Positions 46,839 through 60,179 of a stretch of 64,000 nucleotides of DNA are shown piece after piece. The stretch is from Kosakonia sp. BYX6 (GTDB taxonomy: Bacteria > Pseudomonadota > Gammaproteobacteria > Enterobacterales > Enterobacteriaceae), in assembly GCF_038449125.1 (NCBI RefSeq), contig NZ_CP151800.1:3258406-3322405 (forward strand). Direction: 5' to 3'. Under the pieces are notes generated by a model. The model was not told the DNA's origin. It did no database searches and worked only from the letters and a program-made list of their open reading frames with translations. Made by a program: the position numbers and the translations under genes. Each line of letters begins with the position of its first letter. Position 1 is the first letter of the stretch.

Positions 46839-49421
46839 ATGCAAGAGCAATACCGCCCGGAAGAGATAGAATCCAACGTACAGCGTCACTGGGAAGAGAA
46901 ACGCACATTCGAAGTCACTGAAGACGAGAGCAAAGAAAAATACTATTGCCTGTCGATGCTCCCCTATCCTTCTGGCCGACTACACATGGGCCACGTTCGT
47001 AACTACACCATCGGTGATGTCATTTCCCGCTACCAGCGCATGCTGGGTAAAAACGTGCTGCAGCCTATCGGCTGGGATGCGTTCGGTCTGCCGGCGGAAG
47101 GCGCGGCAGTAAAGAACAATACCGCGCCAGCACCGTGGACCTACGACAACATCGCTTACATGAAAAACCAGCTCAAAATGCTGGGTTTCGGCTACGACTG
47201 GAGCCGTGAAGTCACCACCTGTACGCCAGAGTATTATCGCTGGGAACAGAAGTTCTTCACCGAGCTCTATAAAAAAGGCCTCGTCTACAAAAAAACCTCT
47301 GCGGTGAACTGGTGCCCGAACGACCAGACCGTGCTGGCGAACGAACAGGTTATCGACGGTTGCTGCTGGCGCTGCGATACCAAAGTTGAGCGTAAAGAGA
47401 TCCCGCAGTGGTTTATCAAAATCACCGCTTACGCCGACGAACTGCTGAGCGATCTGGATAAGATGGATCAGTGGCCGGATACCGTTAAAACCATGCAGCG
47501 TAACTGGATTGGCCGTTCCGAAGGTGTGGAAATCACCTTTGACGTGCAGAACAGCGACGAGAAGCTGACGGTTTACACCACGCGCCCGGATACCTTCATC
47601 GGCGCCACTTACCTCGCCGTTGCCGCAGGTCACCCGCTGGCACAGCAGGCCGCGCAGAACAAACCCGAATTAGCTAACTTCATCGACGAATGCCGCAACA
47701 CTAAAGTCGCGGAAGCCGATATGGCAACGATGGAGAAAAAAGGCGTCGACACCGGTGTGAAAGCGATTCATCCGCTAACCGGCGAAGCGATTCCGGTCTG
47801 GGCGGCAAACTTCGTGCTGATGGAATACGGCACCGGCGCGGTCATGGCTGTTCCAGGTCATGACCAGCGCGACTACGAATTCGCCACCAAATACAGCCTG
47901 CCAATTAAACCGGTCATCCTCAACGCAGACGGCAGCGAGCCGGATCTCAGCGCGCAGGCGATGACCGAGAAAGGCGTGCTGTTTAACTCGGGTGAGTTCG
48001 ATGGTCTCGACTTTACCGCCGCTTTTAACGCGATTGCCGATAAACTGGCCGCGAAAGGCGTTGGCGAGCGCAAAGTAAACTTCCGTCTGCGCGACTGGGG
48101 GGTTTCCCGCCAGCGCTACTGGGGCGCGCCGATTCCGATGGTGACGCTGGAAGACGGAACTGTTGTCCCGACGCCGGAAGATCAACTGCCCGTTATTCTG
48201 CCGGAAGATGTCGTCATGGACGGCATCACCAGCCCGATCAAAGCCGATCCAGAGTGGGCAAAAACCACCGTTAACGGTCAGCCTGCGCTGCGTGAAACCG
48301 ATACTTTCGACACCTTTATGGAGTCCTCCTGGTACTACGCGCGTTACACCTGCCCGCAGTACGACAAAGGAATGCTCGATCCCAACGCGGCGAACTACTG
48401 GCTGCCGGTGGATATTTATATCGGCGGTATCGAACACGCCATCATGCACCTGCTCTATTTCCGCTTCTTCCACAAACTGATGCGCGATGCGGGCATGGTT
48501 AACTCTGATGAGCCCGCCAAACAGCTGCTTTGCCAGGGCATGGTGCTGGCTGACGCCTTCTACTATGTCGGCGCGAGCGGCGAACGTAACTGGGTTTCGC
48601 CGAAAGAAGCGATTGTTGAGCGTGACGAGAAAGGCCGTATCGTGAAAGCGCATGACGCAGCGGGTCACGAGCTGGTCTATACCGGCATGAGCAAAATGTC
48701 CAAGTCGAAAAATAACGGTATCGACCCGCAGGAAATGGTTGAACGTTACGGCGCGGACACCGTGCGTCTGTTTATGATGTTTGCCTCCCCGGCGGACATG
48801 ACGCTGGAGTGGCAAGAGTCCGGCGTAGAAGGCGCGAACCGCTTCCTGAAACGCGTCTGGAAACTGGTTTACGAACACACTGCGCAAGGTGCCGTTGTAC
48901 CGCTGGATCTGGCTGCGCTGAGCGAAGATCAGCAAGCACTGCGTCGCGACGTACACAAAACCATCGCCAAAGTCTCCGATGATATCGGTCGTCGTCAGAC
49001 CTTCAACACCGCTATCGCGGCCATCATGGAGCTGATGAACAAGCTGGCGAAAGCGCCGCAGGAAAGCGCACAAGATCGCGCATTAATGCAGGAAGCGCTG
49101 CTGGCGGTGGTTCGTATGTTGAACCCGTTCACGCCGCACGCAAGCTTTACGCTCTGGCAGGAACTGGGTGGCGAAGGCGATATCGACAACGCGCCGTGGC
49201 CGGTAGCGGACGAAAAAGCGATGGTGGAAAACACCACGCTGGTTGTCGTGCAGGTTAACGGCAAAGTCCGCGGTAAAATCACCGTGGCCGTCGACGCGAC
49301 CGAAGAGCAAGTCCGTGAACGCGCGGGCCAGGAACATCTGGTGGCGAAATATCTTGATGGCGTTACCGTGCGTAAAGTGATTTACGTACCGGGTAAACTG
49401 CTCAATCTGGTCGTTGGCTAA
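46839..49421 (+). CDS. leuS: Leucyl-tRNA synthetase
   Basis: An 860-residue class I synthetase with a CP1 editing domain. HIGH appears as HMGHVRNY near residue 49 and KMSKS as [11 protein letters not shown] near 619. The editing domain covers about residues 225-415 (with [16 protein letters not shown]), and the WCP and CWRCDT zinc-type cysteines are near 158-180. ATG at 46839 ([11 protein letters not shown]) matches the E. coli start; the reading frame upstream of it is not supported. First gene of leuS-lptE-holA-nadD. Confidence 0.98.
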   Translation: MQEQYRPEEIESNVQRHWEEKRTFEVTEDESKEKYYCLSMLPYPSGRLHMGHVRNYTIGDVISRYQRMLGKNVLQPIGWDAFGLPAEGAAVKNNTAPAPWTYDNIAYMKNQLKMLGFGYDWSREVTTCTPEYYRWEQKFFTELYKKGLVYKKTSAVNWCPNDQTVLANEQVIDGCCWRCDTKVERKEIPQWFIKITAYADELLSDLDKMDQWPDTVKTMQRNWIGRSEGVEITFDVQNSDEKLTVYTTRPDTFIGATYLAVAAGHPLAQQAAQNKPELANFIDECRNTKVAEADMATMEKKGVDTGVKAIHPLTGEAIPVWAANFVLMEYGTGAVMAVPGHDQRDYEFATKYSLPIKPVILNADGSEPDLSAQAMTEKGVLFNSGEFDGLDFTAAFNAIADKLAAKGVGERKVNFRLRDWGVSRQRYWGAPIPMVTLEDGTVVPTPEDQLPVILPEDVVMDGITSPIKADPEWAKTTVNGQPALRETDTFDTFMESSWYYARYTCPQYDKGMLDPNAANYWLPVDIYIGGIEHAIMHLLYFRFFHKLMRDAGMVNSDEPAKQLLCQGMVLADAFYYVGASGERNWVSPKEAIVERDEKGRIVKAHDAAGHELVYTGMSKMSKSKNNGIDPQEMVERYGADTVRLFMMFASPADMTLEWQESGVEGANRFLKRVWKLVYEHTAQGAVVPLDLAALSEDQQALRRDVHKTIAKVSDDIGRRQTFNTAIAAIMELMNKLAKAPQESAQDRALMQEALLAVVRMLNPFTPHASFTLWQELGGEGDIDNAPWPVADEKAMVENTTLVVVQVNGKVRGKITVAVDATEEQVRERAGQEHLVAKYLDGVTVRKVIYVPGKLLNLVVG

Positions 49422-49435
49422 GCGCGGGAGGAAGC

Positions 49436-49999
49436 GTGCGATATCTGGCAACATTGTTTGTAGCACTGGCGGTGTTGGTCACCGCCGGATGTGGCTGGCA
49501 TCTGCGCAGTAACACGCAGGTACCGACCGAAATGAAAACGATGATCTTCAACTCCAGCGATCCGAATGGTCCGCTGAGCCGTTCTATTCGCAGCCAGCTG
49601 CGTCTGAACGGTGTGACGTTGTTGAGTGAAAGTTCTACGCGTCAGGACGTGCCGTCGCTTCGCCTGGGTTCGGTGTCGATGGGTCGAGATACGGCCTCTG
49701 TTTTCCAGGATGGCCGTACTGCGGAGTATCAAATGGTGCTGACGGTCAGCGCGAGCGTGCTGATTCCGGGTCATGATATCTACCCGATCAGCACGAAAGT
49801 GTACCGTTCGTTCTTCGATAACCCGCAAAAGGCGCTGGCGAAATCAGCGGAGCAGGACATTATCGTGAAAGAGATGTATGAAAAGGCCGCAGAGCAATTG
49901 ATTCGCAAGCTGCCAAGCGTGCGTACGGCTGACGCGAAAAATACGCGTGAAGCCGAAGCGATGCCTGTTGCGCCCACTTCGGCAACGCCGGGTAGCTAA
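49436..49999 (+). CDS. lptE: LPS-assembly lipoprotein LptE
   Basis: A 187-residue outer membrane lipoprotein that plugs the LptD barrel for LPS export. The signal peptide has the lipobox VTAGC with acylated Cys19, followed by [11 protein letters not shown]. Start is GTG at 49436 with GGGAGGAAG upstream. Its stop overlaps the holA ATG by one base. Confidence 0.96.
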   Translation: MRYLATLFVALAVLVTAGCGWHLRSNTQVPTEMKTMIFNSSDPNGPLSRSIRSQLRLNGVTLLSESSTRQDVPSLRLGSVSMGRDTASVFQDGRTAEYQMVLTVSASVLIPGHDIYPISTKVYRSFFDNPQKALAKSAEQDIIVKEMYEKAAEQLIRKLPSVRTADAKNTREAEAMPVAPTSATPGS

Positions 50000-51030
50000 T
50001 GCTCAGGTTGTATCCGGAACAACTCCGCGCGCAGCTCAATGAAGGGCTGCGCGCGGCGTATCTGCTGCTGGGTAACGATCCGTTACTACTCCAGGAGAGC
50101 CAGGATGCCGTGCGCCAGGTCGCTGCCGCGCAAGGTTTCACTGAACATCACACTTTTTCCCTTGATAACAGCACCGACTGGGACGAAATCTTTTCGATTT
50201 GCCAGGCGCTCAGCCTGTTCGCCAGCCGACAAACGTTGTTATTGCAATTGCCGGATAACGGCCCAAACGCCGCCATCAATGAGCAACTGGCGAAACTAAT
50301 CAGCCTGCTGCATGAGGATCTGATCCTGATCGTACGCGGCAATAAATTAACCAAAGCGCAGGAAAACGCCGCCTGGATAACCCAGTTAAACACCCGAGTC
50401 GTGCAGGTGAGTTGTCAGACGCCTGAACAGGCGAACTTGCCGCGCTGGGTGGCAGCGCGGGCAAAGCAAAACAAGCTGGATTTAGATGAAGCGGCAAATC
50501 AGCTGCTCTGCTATTGCTACGAAGGCAATCTGTTAGCTCTGGCGCAAGCGCTGGAGCGTCTTTCGCTGCTGTGGCCGGATGGCAAACTCACCCTGCCCCG
50601 CGTGGAACAAGCGGTCAACGATGCCGCGCACTTTACGCCGTTTCACTGGGTGGACGCGCTGTTGGCCGGGAAAAGTAAACGCGCGTTGCATATTCTCACC
50701 CAGCTTCGGCTGGAGGCCTGCGAACCGGTGATTCTGCTGCGCACCGTGCAGCGAGAATTGCTGCTGCTGGTCACGCTGAAACGCCAAATGGCGCATACGC
50801 CTTTGCGCACGCTGTTTGATAAACATCGAGTATGGCAAAACCGCCGCAGTACAACCACCGATGCGCTGAACCGCCTAAGCATCAATCAGTTGCGCCAGGC
50901 TGTTCATCTGCTAAGCCGCATTGAGCTGATCGTGAAGCAGGATTTCGGTCAATCGGTGTGGGCGGAGCTGGAAGGGCTTTCTCTGCTACTCTGTCATAAG
51001 GCACTGGCAGACGTTTTTATTGATGGTTGA
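49999..51030 (+). CDS. holA: DNA polymerase III subunit delta
   Basis: A 343-residue subunit of the clamp loader that opens the beta clamp. The N-terminal RYLYPEQL-type start (here [16 protein letters not shown]) and the beta-contact segment near residue 70 ([18 protein letters not shown], shortened) match the family. Overlaps lptE by one base and ends one base before the nadD ATG. Confidence 0.96.
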   Translation: MLRLYPEQLRAQLNEGLRAAYLLLGNDPLLLQESQDAVRQVAAAQGFTEHHTFSLDNSTDWDEIFSICQALSLFASRQTLLLQLPDNGPNAAINEQLAKLISLLHEDLILIVRGNKLTKAQENAAWITQLNTRVVQVSCQTPEQANLPRWVAARAKQNKLDLDEAANQLLCYCYEGNLLALAQALERLSLLWPDGKLTLPRVEQAVNDAAHFTPFHWVDALLAGKSKRALHILTQLRLEACEPVILLRTVQRELLLLVTLKRQMAHTPLRTLFDKHRVWQNRRSTTTDALNRLSINQLRQAVHLLSRIELIVKQDFGQSVWAELEGLSLLLCHKALADVFIDG

Positions 51031-51031
51031 T

Positions 51032-51673
51032 ATGAATCAGTTGCAAGCATTGTTTGGTGGAACCTTTGATCCCGTGCACTACGGGCATCTTAAGCCTGTC
51101 GAAGCACTGGCGAATCTGATTGGCCTGTCGAAGGTCATCATCATGCCGAACAATGTGCCGCCGCATCGCCCGCAACCGGAAGCCACCAGCCAGCAACGCA
51201 AAAAAATGGTTGAGCTGGCGATTGCCGACAAACCGCTTTTCACCCTTGATGAACGCGAACTGCGCCGTGATACGCCCTCGTATACGGCGCAAACCTTGCA
51301 CGAGTGGCGGGAACAACAGGGCGCAGAGCGTTCGCTGGCATTTATTATCGGCCAGGATTCCCTGCTGACCTTCCCAAGCTGGCATCACTACGACACCATT
51401 CTCGACAACTGCCATTTGATTGTTTGCCGCCGCCCGGGTTACCCGCTAGCGATGGAGCAGGCCGAGCATCAACAATGGCTTGAGGCGCATCTCACCACCA
51501 ATCCCGAAGATCTGCATACGCTGCCCGCCGGCAAAATTTTCCTTGCCGAAACGCCGTGGTTTAACATTTCGGCGACGATTATCCGCGAACGGCTTGAGCG
51601 CAACGAACCGTGCGACGATCTGCTGCCCGACGCCGTGCTGGATTACATCAACGAACAGGGTTTATACCACTGA
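51032..51673 (+). CDS. nadD: Nicotinate-nucleotide adenylyltransferase
   Basis: A 213-residue enzyme that makes deamido-NAD from nicotinate mononucleotide and ATP. The nucleotidyltransferase motif [14 protein letters not shown] is at residues 8-21, and the second motif [14 protein letters not shown] is near 175. I chose ATG at 51032 because it gives exactly the E. coli length; two earlier in-frame starts (51020, 51023) overlap holA. The 3' end overlaps the convergent cobD gene by 26 bases. Confidence 0.95.
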   Translation: MNQLQALFGGTFDPVHYGHLKPVEALANLIGLSKVIIMPNNVPPHRPQPEATSQQRKKMVELAIADKPLFTLDERELRRDTPSYTAQTLHEWREQQGAERSLAFIIGQDSLLTFPSWHHYDTILDNCHLIVCRRPGYPLAMEQAEHQQWLEAHLTTNPEDLHTLPAGKIFLAETPWFNISATIIRERLERNEPCDDLLPDAVLDYINEQGLYH

Positions 51674-52742
51674 GCACCGCCGTCATCGCGGCAATCAACA
51701 CATCGTTTTCCGCCTGCCCGCGAACCGCGACGCGATAATAACGCCCGTCCAGACCGGGATAATTCGCACAACTGCGGATCAACACATGACGCTCAAGCAG
51801 CGCGCGCTGTAAATCTATTTGCGGCGCATCACAGCGTAGAAACAGATAGTTCGCCGCCCCCGACCAGACGGTCAACGCAGGCAATGCATTTAACGCATTG
51901 AACAGGCGCGGGCGCTCGCATGACAACCAGTGCCAGCTTGCCTGCTGATACTCGCGATCCTGCAAAATCACATCCCCGGCCAGCGCGGCAAACGCATTGA
52001 TTGACCACGGCATCTGCGCCGCGCGCATCTGGGTGATTTTTTGCGTATCGCTACCCAGCAGATACCCTAGCCGCAGACCAGGAATAGCATAAAACTTGGT
52101 CAACGATCGCAGCACCCAAAGGTGCGGATTACCCGCCAAATGCGGGATAAACCCTTCGCGCTCTGGAATGAAATCCATAAAGGCTTCATCGAGAATCAGC
52201 TGGATCCCCAACGTCTTGCAGCGCGCAACAATGGCATGCAACAGAGCGTCATCCGGCAGCAGGCCAGTGGGGTTGTTCGGCGTGCAAAGAAACAGGCAAT
52301 CGAGGTGCGCCGTTAGCGCATCCAGCAGACGGTCGGTAAGCTGCCAGCCCTCGTCTTCGCGCAGCGCGAATTCCGTAATTTCGCATCCCGCCAGCGACAA
52401 CGCCCGCCGATACTCGGCAAAACCGGGTGTTACCAGCATTGCGTTACGCGGCGCGAGCGCATTGACCAGCGCGAAAATCGCTTCCGTTTCACCATTCCCG
52501 GCAAGCACCCAGGACACCGGCACCTGATGATGGGCGGCCAGCACTTGATGCAAGCGTTGGTATTCAACATCCGGGTAGCATTCGGCCAGCGCCAGGTTCT
52601 CCTGCAACGCGCGTTTGAGTGAATCTGGCATTCCTGCCGGGTTAATATTGGCGCTGAAATCGTGTAATTGCTCCGGCGCAATACCGAGCAATTCGGCCGC
52701 CTCGCGCGTGTTGCCGCCATGCGCACTGTGAAACAAAGCCAT
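51648..52742 (-). CDS. cobD: Threonine-phosphate decarboxylase CobD
   Basis: A 364-residue PLP enzyme that makes (R)-1-amino-2-propanol phosphate for the cobalamin nucleotide loop. The N-terminal HGGN near residue 8, the FSANINPAG segment, NNPTG near 157 and the PLP lysine in [15 protein letters not shown] near 216 fit the Salmonella enzyme, which has the same length. E. coli K-12 lacks this gene; Salmonella has it beside cobC. It is convergent with nadD and divergent from cobC. Confidence 0.94.
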   Translation of the reverse strand: MALFHSAHGGNTREAAELLGIAPEQLHDFSANINPAGMPDSLKRALQENLALAECYPDVEYQRLHQVLAAHHQVPVSWVLAGNGETEAIFALVNALAPRNAMLVTPGFAEYRRALSLAGCEITEFALREDEGWQLTDRLLDALTAHLDCLFLCTPNNPTGLLPDDALLHAIVARCKTLGIQLILDEAFMDFIPEREGFIPHLAGNPHLWVLRSLTKFYAIPGLRLGYLLGSDTQKITQMRAAQMPWSINAFAALAGDVILQDREYQQASWHWLSCERPRLFNALNALPALTVWSGAANYLFLRCDAPQIDLQRALLERHVLIRSCANYPGLDGRYYRVAVRGQAENDVLIAAMTAVLSGINPVR

Positions 52743-52841
52743 CTTTCGCTCCGGTCAAAAACGGCTATCTTAAACGAAAAGCAGAGGTGGATTCAGAGCG
52801 CGATGATAAACTTTGCGCAGAAATCCAGACGGGAGACAACA

Positions 52842-54021
<1,180 letters not shown>

Positions 54022-54024
54022 TGC

Positions 54025-54492
54025 GTGAAACTGCAACTGGTCGCCGTCGGCACAAAAATGCCGGACTGGGTACAGACAGGTTTTACTGAATATCTGCGTC
54101 GCTTTCCGAAAGATATGCCGTTCGAACTGGTGGAAATTCCCGCTGGTAAACGCGGCAAGAACGCCGATATCAAACGTATTCTCGATAAAGAGGGTGAACT
54201 GATGCTGGCCGCGGCTGGCAAAAATCGCATTGTCACCCTCGATATCCCTGGAAAACCCTGGGATACACCGCAGCTGGCAAACGCGCTGGAACGCTGGAAG
54301 CAGGATGGGCGCGATGTCAGCCTGCTGATTGGCGGACCAGAAGGGTTATCCCCCGCCTGCAAAGCGGCAGCAGAACAAAGTTGGTCTCTCTCTGCGTTGA
54401 CACTTCCTCACCCGCTGGTGCGTGTGCTGGTTGCCGAAAGCCTGTATCGCGCATGGAGTATTACAACCAATCACCCTTATCACCGTGAGTAA
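54025..54492 (+). CDS. rlmH: 23S rRNA pseudouridine-1915 N3-methyltransferase RlmH
   Basis: A 155-residue SPOUT methyltransferase acting on helix 69 of 23S rRNA. The C-terminal SAM-binding knot shows [14 protein letters not shown] and [14 protein letters not shown], ending NHPYHRE. Start is GTG at 54025. It follows rsfS by 3 bases and its stop overlaps a possible mrdA start. Confidence 0.96.
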   Translation: MKLQLVAVGTKMPDWVQTGFTEYLRRFPKDMPFELVEIPAGKRGKNADIKRILDKEGELMLAAAGKNRIVTLDIPGKPWDTPQLANALERWKQDGRDVSLLIGGPEGLSPACKAAAEQSWSLSALTLPHPLVRVLVAESLYRAWSITTNHPYHRE

Positions 54493-54521
54493 TGACGAGT
54501 CTTAGGCAGATAAAGCAGCGG

Positions 54522-56423
54522 ATGAAATTACAGAATTCTTTTCGCGACTATACGGCTGAGTCCGCGCTGTTTGTGCGCCGGGCGGTGGTCGCCTTTACGG
54601 GGATTTTGCTGCTTTCCGGCGTGCTGGTCGCCAACCTTTATAATCTGCAAATCGTCCGTTTTGCAGATTACCAGACCCGCTCCAACGAAAACCGCATCAA
54701 ACTGGTTCCTATCGCGCCGAGTCGCGGCATTATTTACGATCGCAACGGCACGCCGCTGGCGCTCAATCGCACCATTTACCAGGTGGAAATGATGCCGGAG
54801 AAGGTCGATGACGTGCAGCAAACGCTGGATGCGCTGCGCGATGTGGTCGATCTAAACGATGATGATATCGCCGCGTTCAAAAAAGAGCGCTCGCGCTCGC
54901 ACCGGTTCACCTCCATTCCGGTGAAAACCAACCTGACCGAAGTGCAGGTCGCCCGCTTTGCCGTCAACCAGTACCGCTTTCCCGGCGTGGAAGTGAAAGG
55001 CTATAAACGCCGCTTTTACCCGTACGGTTCCGCACTGACGCATGTCATTGGCTATGTGTCCAAAATTAACGATAAAGATGTCGAAAGGCTGGATAAAGAC
55101 GGCAAGCTCGCCAACTACGCCGCGACCCATGATATCGGCAAACTCGGCATCGAGCGCTATTACGAAGATGTGCTGCACGGCCAAACCGGCTATGAAGAAG
55201 TGGAAGTTAACAACCGTGGCCGCGTGATCCGCCAGCTCAAAGAAGTACCGCCGCAGGCCGGGCATGACATTTATCTGACGCTGGATCTCAAATTACAGCA
55301 GTATGTTGAAACGCTGCTCGCCGGCAGCCGCGCTGCGGTGGTGGTGACCGATCCGCGCAACGGCAGTATTCTGGCGCTGGTGTCCATGCCCAGCTACGAT
55401 CCGAACCTGTTTGTCGACGGCATTTCGAGTAAGGATTACGCTGCCCTGCTCAACGATCCGAATACGCCGCTGATCAACCGCGCGACGCAGGGGGTTTACC
55501 CGCCAGCGTCCACAGTGAAACCGTATGTGGCGGTTTCCGCACTCAGTGCTGGCGTGATCACCCGCAACACCAGCCTGTTCGATCCGGGTTGGTGGCAGTT
55601 GCCCGGTTCTGAAAAACGCTATCGTGACTGGAAAAAATGGGGACACGGCCATCTGAATGTCACCAAATCTCTGGAAGAATCCGCCGATACCTTCTTCTAC
55701 CAGGTCGCTTATGACATGGGCATCGACCGCCTGTCAGAGTGGATGAGTAAATTTGGTTACGGCCACTATACGGGCGTCGACCTGTCGGAAGAACGTTCCG
55801 GGAATATGCCGACCCGCGAATGGAAGCTGAAGCGCTTTAAGAAACCGTGGTATCAGGGCGACACCATTCCGGTGGGCATCGGTCAGGGTTACTGGACCGC
55901 GACCCCGTTACAGATAAACAAAGCGATGATGACGCTGATTAACGACGGCATCGTTAAAGTGCCGCATCTGCTGATGAGCACGGTCGAAGACGGCAAACAG
56001 GTTCCGTGGAAGCAGCCCGTACAGCAGCCAATCGGCGATATTCATTCTGGTTATTGGGAAATCGCCAAAGACGGTATGTACGGCGTGGCGAACCGCCCCA
56101 ACGGGACGGGCCACAAGTACTTTGCCAATGCGCCGTATAAGGCAGCGGCGAAATCCGGTACCGCACAGGTCTTTGGTCTGAAGGCGAACGAAACCTATAA
56201 TGCGCACCGCATTGCCGAACGTCTGCGCGACCATAAATTGATGACGGCCTTCGCGCCTTATGACAATCCGCAGGTTGCTGTCGCGATCATCCTGGAAAAC
56301 GGCGGCGCAGGCCCGGCTGTCGGGACCATCATGCGCCAGATCCTCGACCATATTATGCTTGGCGATAACAACACCGAGTTGCCGGCGGAAAACCCGTCAA
56401 CGGCAGCGGCGGAGGACCAATAA
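54522..56423 (+). CDS. mrdA: Penicillin-binding protein 2 (elongasome transpeptidase)
   Basis: A 633-residue class B PBP that cross-links peptidoglycan during cell elongation with RodA. A membrane anchor (about residues 22-42) precedes the dimerisation domain and the transpeptidase domain with SxxK in [11 protein letters not shown] (Ser330), SxN in EESADTF and KSGTAQVFG near 545. ATG at 54522 gives the E. coli N-terminus ([10 protein letters not shown]). An in-frame ATG at 54492, overlapping the rlmH stop, would add 10 residues and cannot be ruled out. Confidence 0.96.
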   Translation: MKLQNSFRDYTAESALFVRRAVVAFTGILLLSGVLVANLYNLQIVRFADYQTRSNENRIKLVPIAPSRGIIYDRNGTPLALNRTIYQVEMMPEKVDDVQQTLDALRDVVDLNDDDIAAFKKERSRSHRFTSIPVKTNLTEVQVARFAVNQYRFPGVEVKGYKRRFYPYGSALTHVIGYVSKINDKDVERLDKDGKLANYAATHDIGKLGIERYYEDVLHGQTGYEEVEVNNRGRVIRQLKEVPPQAGHDIYLTLDLKLQQYVETLLAGSRAAVVVTDPRNGSILALVSMPSYDPNLFVDGISSKDYAALLNDPNTPLINRATQGVYPPASTVKPYVAVSALSAGVITRNTSLFDPGWWQLPGSEKRYRDWKKWGHGHLNVTKSLEESADTFFYQVAYDMGIDRLSEWMSKFGYGHYTGVDLSEERSGNMPTREWKLKRFKKPWYQGDTIPVGIGQGYWTATPLQINKAMMTLINDGIVKVPHLLMSTVEDGKQVPWKQPVQQPIGDIHSGYWEIAKDGMYGVANRPNGTGHKYFANAPYKAAAKSGTAQVFGLKANETYNAHRIAERLRDHKLMTAFAPYDNPQVAVAIILENGGAGPAVGTIMRQILDHIMLGDNNTELPAENPSTAAAEDQ

Positions 56424-56425
56424 TC

Positions 56426-57538
56426 ATGACGGATAATCCGAACAAAAAATCGTTCTGGGACAAAATCCATATCGATCCCGCGTTCATGCTCATTATCCTC
56501 GCGCTGCTGTTCTACAGCGCGATCGTTATCTGGAGCGCCAGCGGCCAGGACATTGGCATGACGGAACGCAAAATCGGCCAGATCACTATGGGGCTGATTG
56601 TCATGGTCGTGCTGGCGCAGGTCCCGCCACGCGTCTACGAAGGCTGGGCGCCCTATCTCTATATTTTCTGTGTGATCTTGCTGATTGCGGTCGATGCCTT
56701 CGGTGCTATTTCGAAAGGTGCGCAGCGCTGGCTCGATCTGGGCATTGTGCGTTTCCAGCCCTCTGAGATTGCTAAAATCGCCGTACCGCTGATGGTGGCG
56801 CGCTTTATCAACCGCGATGTTTGTCCGCCGTCACTGAAAAACACAGCCATCGCGCTGGTGCTGATTTTTGTGCCGACACTGCTGGTGGCGGCGCAGCCGG
56901 ATCTCGGTACGTCAATTTTGGTGGTGCTCTCCGGGCTGTTTGTGCTTTTCTTATCCGGTCTGAGCTGGCGGCTGATTGGTATCGCCGCCGTGCTGGTCGC
57001 CGCGTTTATCCCGGTGTTGTGGTTCTTCCTGATGCATGATTATCAGCGCCAGCGCGTGATGATGTTGCTCGATCCGGAAACCGATCCGCTGGGTGCGGGC
57101 TACCATATTATTCAGTCGAAGATCGCCATTGGCTCCGGCGGTTTGACCGGCAAAGGCTGGCTGCACGGTACTCAGTCGCAGCTTGAGTTTCTGCCGGAAC
57201 GCCACACCGATTTTATCTTCGCCGTCTTGTCGGAAGAACTCGGTCTGGTGGGTATTCTGATTTTGCTGGCGCTCTATTTGCTGCTGATTATGCGCGGGTT
57301 ATGGATCGCCGCGCGGGCACAGACTACCTTTGGTCGGGTAATGGCCGGTGGTTTGATGTTGATTCTGTTCGTTTATGTGTTCGTAAATATTGGTATGGTG
57401 AGCGGTATCTTGCCGGTGGTGGGCGTACCGCTACCGCTGATCAGCTACGGGGGTTCTGCCCTGATCGTACTCATGGCCGGGTTTGGTATCGTTATGTCGA
57501 TCCATACCCACAGGAAAATGTTGTCAAAGAACGTATAA
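56426..57538 (+). CDS. mrdB: RodA, SEDS peptidoglycan glycosyltransferase
   Basis: A 370-residue polytopic SEDS protein that polymerises glycan strands with PBP2. The conserved [19 protein letters not shown] (near residue 105), QPDLGTS near 155 and [12 protein letters not shown] near 265 are present. It begins 2 bases after mrdA ends. Confidence 0.97.
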   Translation: MTDNPNKKSFWDKIHIDPAFMLIILALLFYSAIVIWSASGQDIGMTERKIGQITMGLIVMVVLAQVPPRVYEGWAPYLYIFCVILLIAVDAFGAISKGAQRWLDLGIVRFQPSEIAKIAVPLMVARFINRDVCPPSLKNTAIALVLIFVPTLLVAAQPDLGTSILVVLSGLFVLFLSGLSWRLIGIAAVLVAAFIPVLWFFLMHDYQRQRVMMLLDPETDPLGAGYHIIQSKIAIGSGGLTGKGWLHGTQSQLEFLPERHTDFIFAVLSEELGLVGILILLALYLLLIMRGLWIAARAQTTFGRVMAGGLMLILFVYVFVNIGMVSGILPVVGVPLPLISYGGSALIVLMAGFGIVMSIHTHRKMLSKNV

Positions 57539-57548
57539 GAGGTGCGCA

Positions 57549-58727
57549 ATGCATAAGCTTTGGCCTGGGATCTGCATCGCGGCAGGGTTGCTGGCGGCAT
57601 GTTCAAATAATGATGGTCAGCAACAAACGATCGTCGCGCCCCAACCCGCCGTGTGCAACGGTCCTGTCGTAGAGATCAGTGGCGCGGAGCCGCATTATGA
57701 GCAGCTCAATGCGACGGCAAATCAGGATTATGAGCGTGACGGTAAAAGCTACAAAGTGGTACAAGACCCGTCAACCTTCAGCCAGGCGGGTTTCGCCGCG
57801 ATTTATGACGCCGAACCGGGCAGCAACCTGACCGCGTCCGGCGAAGCGTTTGATCCGAATCAGCTGACTGCGGCGCACCCGACGCTGCCGATCCCGAGTT
57901 ACGCGCGCATCACCAACCTGGCGAACGGCCGCATGATTGTCGTGCGCATCAACGATCGTGGCCCGTACGGTAATGACCGCGTGATCTCCCTTTCGCGCGC
58001 TTCCGCCGACCGTCTGAACACCTCGAATAACACCAAAGTGCGCATCGATCCGATTATCGTCGCGCAGGATGGTTCGCTTTCTGGTCCGGGGATGGCCTGT
58101 ACCAAAGTCGCGCAGCAAACCTATGTGCTGCCCGCTCGCCCGGATCTCGGCGGCGGCATGGGCAGCGCCTCTTCACAACCGCAGCCAACCCAACCGCAAG
58201 ATAATGTTCAGCCGATCAGCAACGATACGCTGAAAAGCGATGACGCCACCGGCGCGCCGGTCAGTAGCGGTGGTTTCCTGGGCGCGCAAACACCGCTTGC
58301 CTCTGGCGTGCTGGAAAGCAATGAGACCGCGCAACCGACAACCACCACGCCGGTAACGGCAACGCCAGCCACACAAACTGAGCCGGTAGTTCAGGCTGCG
58401 GCACCGGCGACGCGCACTTCACCGGTTACCGCACCGGGTTCTGTGCAGGGTGGCGTGCGGACAACCGCCCCGACCACCAGCGCACCGGCGGCAACCGCCA
58501 GCAGCGGTTATATGGTGCAAGTGGGCGCGGTAAGCGATCAGACGCGGGCGCAGCAGTATCAACAACGTTTGGCGCAGCAATTTGCCGTACCGGGTCGCGT
58601 CACGCAAAACGGCGCGGTCTGGCGCGTACAGTTAGGGCCGTTCAGTAATAAAGCCGATGCCAGCGCTTTACAGCAACGTCTGCAAAATGAAGCGCAGTTA
58701 CAGTCGTTTATTACTGGCGCGCAGTAG
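57549..58727 (+). CDS. rlpA: RlpA, septal-ring lytic transglycosylase-like lipoprotein
   Basis: A 392-residue lipoprotein with lipobox LAAC (Cys18), a double-psi beta-barrel RlpA domain (about residues 75-170, GLAAIYD-like and VVRINDRGPYGNDRVISLS), a long Thr/Pro/Ala/Gln-rich linker (about 190-310) and a C-terminal SPOR domain (about 315-392) for binding denuded glycans at the septum. The linker makes it some 30 residues longer than the E. coli protein (362). Start at 57549 follows mrdB by 10 bases. Confidence 0.95.
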   Translation: MHKLWPGICIAAGLLAACSNNDGQQQTIVAPQPAVCNGPVVEISGAEPHYEQLNATANQDYERDGKSYKVVQDPSTFSQAGFAAIYDAEPGSNLTASGEAFDPNQLTAAHPTLPIPSYARITNLANGRMIVVRINDRGPYGNDRVISLSRASADRLNTSNNTKVRIDPIIVAQDGSLSGPGMACTKVAQQTYVLPARPDLGGGMGSASSQPQPTQPQDNVQPISNDTLKSDDATGAPVSSGGFLGAQTPLASGVLESNETAQPTTTTPVTATPATQTEPVVQAAAPATRTSPVTAPGSVQGGVRTTAPTTSAPAATASSGYMVQVGAVSDQTRAQQYQQRLAQQFAVPGRVTQNGAVWRVQLGPFSNKADASALQQRLQNEAQLQSFITGAQ

Positions 58728-58734
58728 TTGGGAA

Positions 58735-58799
58735 AGGCATCTGATTCTGTCAGTTTGTGTAAGCAACATTAACAATCTCATGCTGAAAGTCAGATGCCT
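58735..58799. repeat. Long inverted repeat between rlpA and dacA
   Basis: AGGCATCTGA (58735-58744) and TCAGATGCCT (58790-58799) are perfect inverted copies, extended inwards imperfectly by CTGTCAG / CTGAAAG. The stem would be about 15 pairs with a 30-base loop. No T run follows at once. Confidence 0.6.
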
Positions 58800-58865
58800 G
58801 CCGATATAGCTTTTGCTATAGTAAGGCACTTTTTTTAACTCCATCACGGATGTCGTAGTTCGACC

Positions 58866-60077
58866 ATGAAGACCACTTTTTCCGCTCGTTTCGTGCAGCG
58901 CCTGGCGCTCACCACGGCGCTGACCGCAGCCGCTCTGTCCGCTGCGCATGCCGATGACCTGAATATTAAAACCATGATCCCAGGCGTTCCGCAGATCGAC
59001 GCGGAATCTTACATCCTGATCGATTACAACTCTGGCAAAGTGCTGGCGGAACAGAACGCCGATGCGCGTCGCGACCCGGCAAGTCTGACCAAAATGATGA
59101 CCAGCTACGTCATCGGCCAGGCGATGAAAGCGGGTAAATTCAAAGACAGCGATCTGGTGACTATCGGCAACGACGCATGGGCAACCGGCAACCCGGTGTT
59201 CCGTGGTTCTTCCCTGATGTTCCTGAAGCCAGGCATGCAAGTGCCGGTTTCCCAGCTGATTCGCGGTATCAACCTGCAATCCGGTAACGATGCTTGCGTA
59301 GCGATGGCCGATTATGTTGCCGGAAGCCAGGACGCGTTCGTTGGCCTGATGAACAGCTACGTTAACGCGTTGGGTCTGAAAAACAGCCATTTCCAGACAG
59401 TGCACGGTCTGGATGCCGATGGTCAGTTCAGCTCCGCCCGCGATATGGCGATGATTGGCCAGGCGCTGATCCGTGACGTGCCGAACGAATACTCCATCTA
59501 TAAAGAGAAAGAGTTTACCTTTAACGGCATCCGCCAGACTAACCGTAACGGTCTGCTGTGGGATAACAGCCTGAATGTCGACGGTATTAAAACCGGTCAC
59601 ACCGACAAAGCCGGTTACAACCTGGTGGCCTCGGCGACGGAAGGTCAAATGCGTTTGATCTCGGCGGTGATGGGCGGCCGTACCTTTAAAGGCCGTGAGA
59701 CGGAAAGTAAAAAGCTGCTGACTTGGGGTTTCCGTTTCTTTGAAACCGTGAGTCCGCTGAAAGCGGGTAAAGAGTTCGCGTCTGAGCCGGCCTGGTTCGG
59801 CGACAGCGATCGCGCCTCTTTGGGCGTGGATAAAGACGTTTACCTGACCATTCCTCGCGGTCGCATGAAAGATCTGAAAGCCAGTTATGTGCTGAATACC
59901 AGTGAGTTGCACGCGCCGTTGCAGAAAAATCAGGTTGTTGGCGCCATCAACTTCCAGTTGGATGGCAAAACCATCGAGCAACGCCCGCTGGTTGTGTTGC
60001 AGGAAATCCCGGAAGGTAATTTCTTCGGCAAAATCATTGATTACATTAAATTGATGTTCCATCACTGGTTTGGCTAA
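58866..60077 (+). CDS. dacA: D-alanyl-D-alanine carboxypeptidase DacA (PBP5)
   Basis: A 403-residue periplasmic carboxypeptidase that trims peptidoglycan pentapeptides. The signal peptide ends at ALSAAHA (residue 29). SxxK is Ser73-Leu-Thr-Lys76, SxN is SGNDAC near 139 and KTG lies in [11 protein letters not shown] near 242. The last 18 residues ([18 protein letters not shown]) form the amphipathic membrane anchor. Transcribed from its own region after rlpA. Confidence 0.98.
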   Translation: MKTTFSARFVQRLALTTALTAAALSAAHADDLNIKTMIPGVPQIDAESYILIDYNSGKVLAEQNADARRDPASLTKMMTSYVIGQAMKAGKFKDSDLVTIGNDAWATGNPVFRGSSLMFLKPGMQVPVSQLIRGINLQSGNDACVAMADYVAGSQDAFVGLMNSYVNALGLKNSHFQTVHGLDADGQFSSARDMAMIGQALIRDVPNEYSIYKEKEFTFNGIRQTNRNGLLWDNSLNVDGIKTGHTDKAGYNLVASATEGQMRLISAVMGGRTFKGRETESKKLLTWGFRFFETVSPLKAGKEFASEPAWFGDSDRASLGVDKDVYLTIPRGRMKDLKASYVLNTSELHAPLQKNQVVGAINFQLDGKTIEQRPLVVLQEIPEGNFFGKIIDYIKLMFHHWFG

Positions 60078-60129
60078 AAAATGAACACTTGAAAGTGTGA
60101 TTTCTGCCCCCATATACTTAGCATCTCAA

Positions 60130-60165
60130 AAACTCCTGCTCCTTCGGCAGGAGTTGTTATTTTTT
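60130..60165 (+). terminator. Terminator of dacA
   Basis: AACTCCTGC and GCAGGAGTT pair around TCCTTCG, followed by GTTATTTTTT. Confidence 0.9.
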
Positions 60166-60179
60166 ACGCCGGAGCTGAC

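Noticed and set aside
52743-52841. Cobalamin riboswitch between cobD and cobC
   Set aside because: The gap is only 99 bases and lacks the B12-box sequence; too short for the structure.
58698-60113. 471-residue open frame antisense to dacA
   Set aside because: It mirrors the highly expressed dacA gene, has no recognisable domain or ribosome binding site, and its length is explained by biased codon use on the opposite strand.
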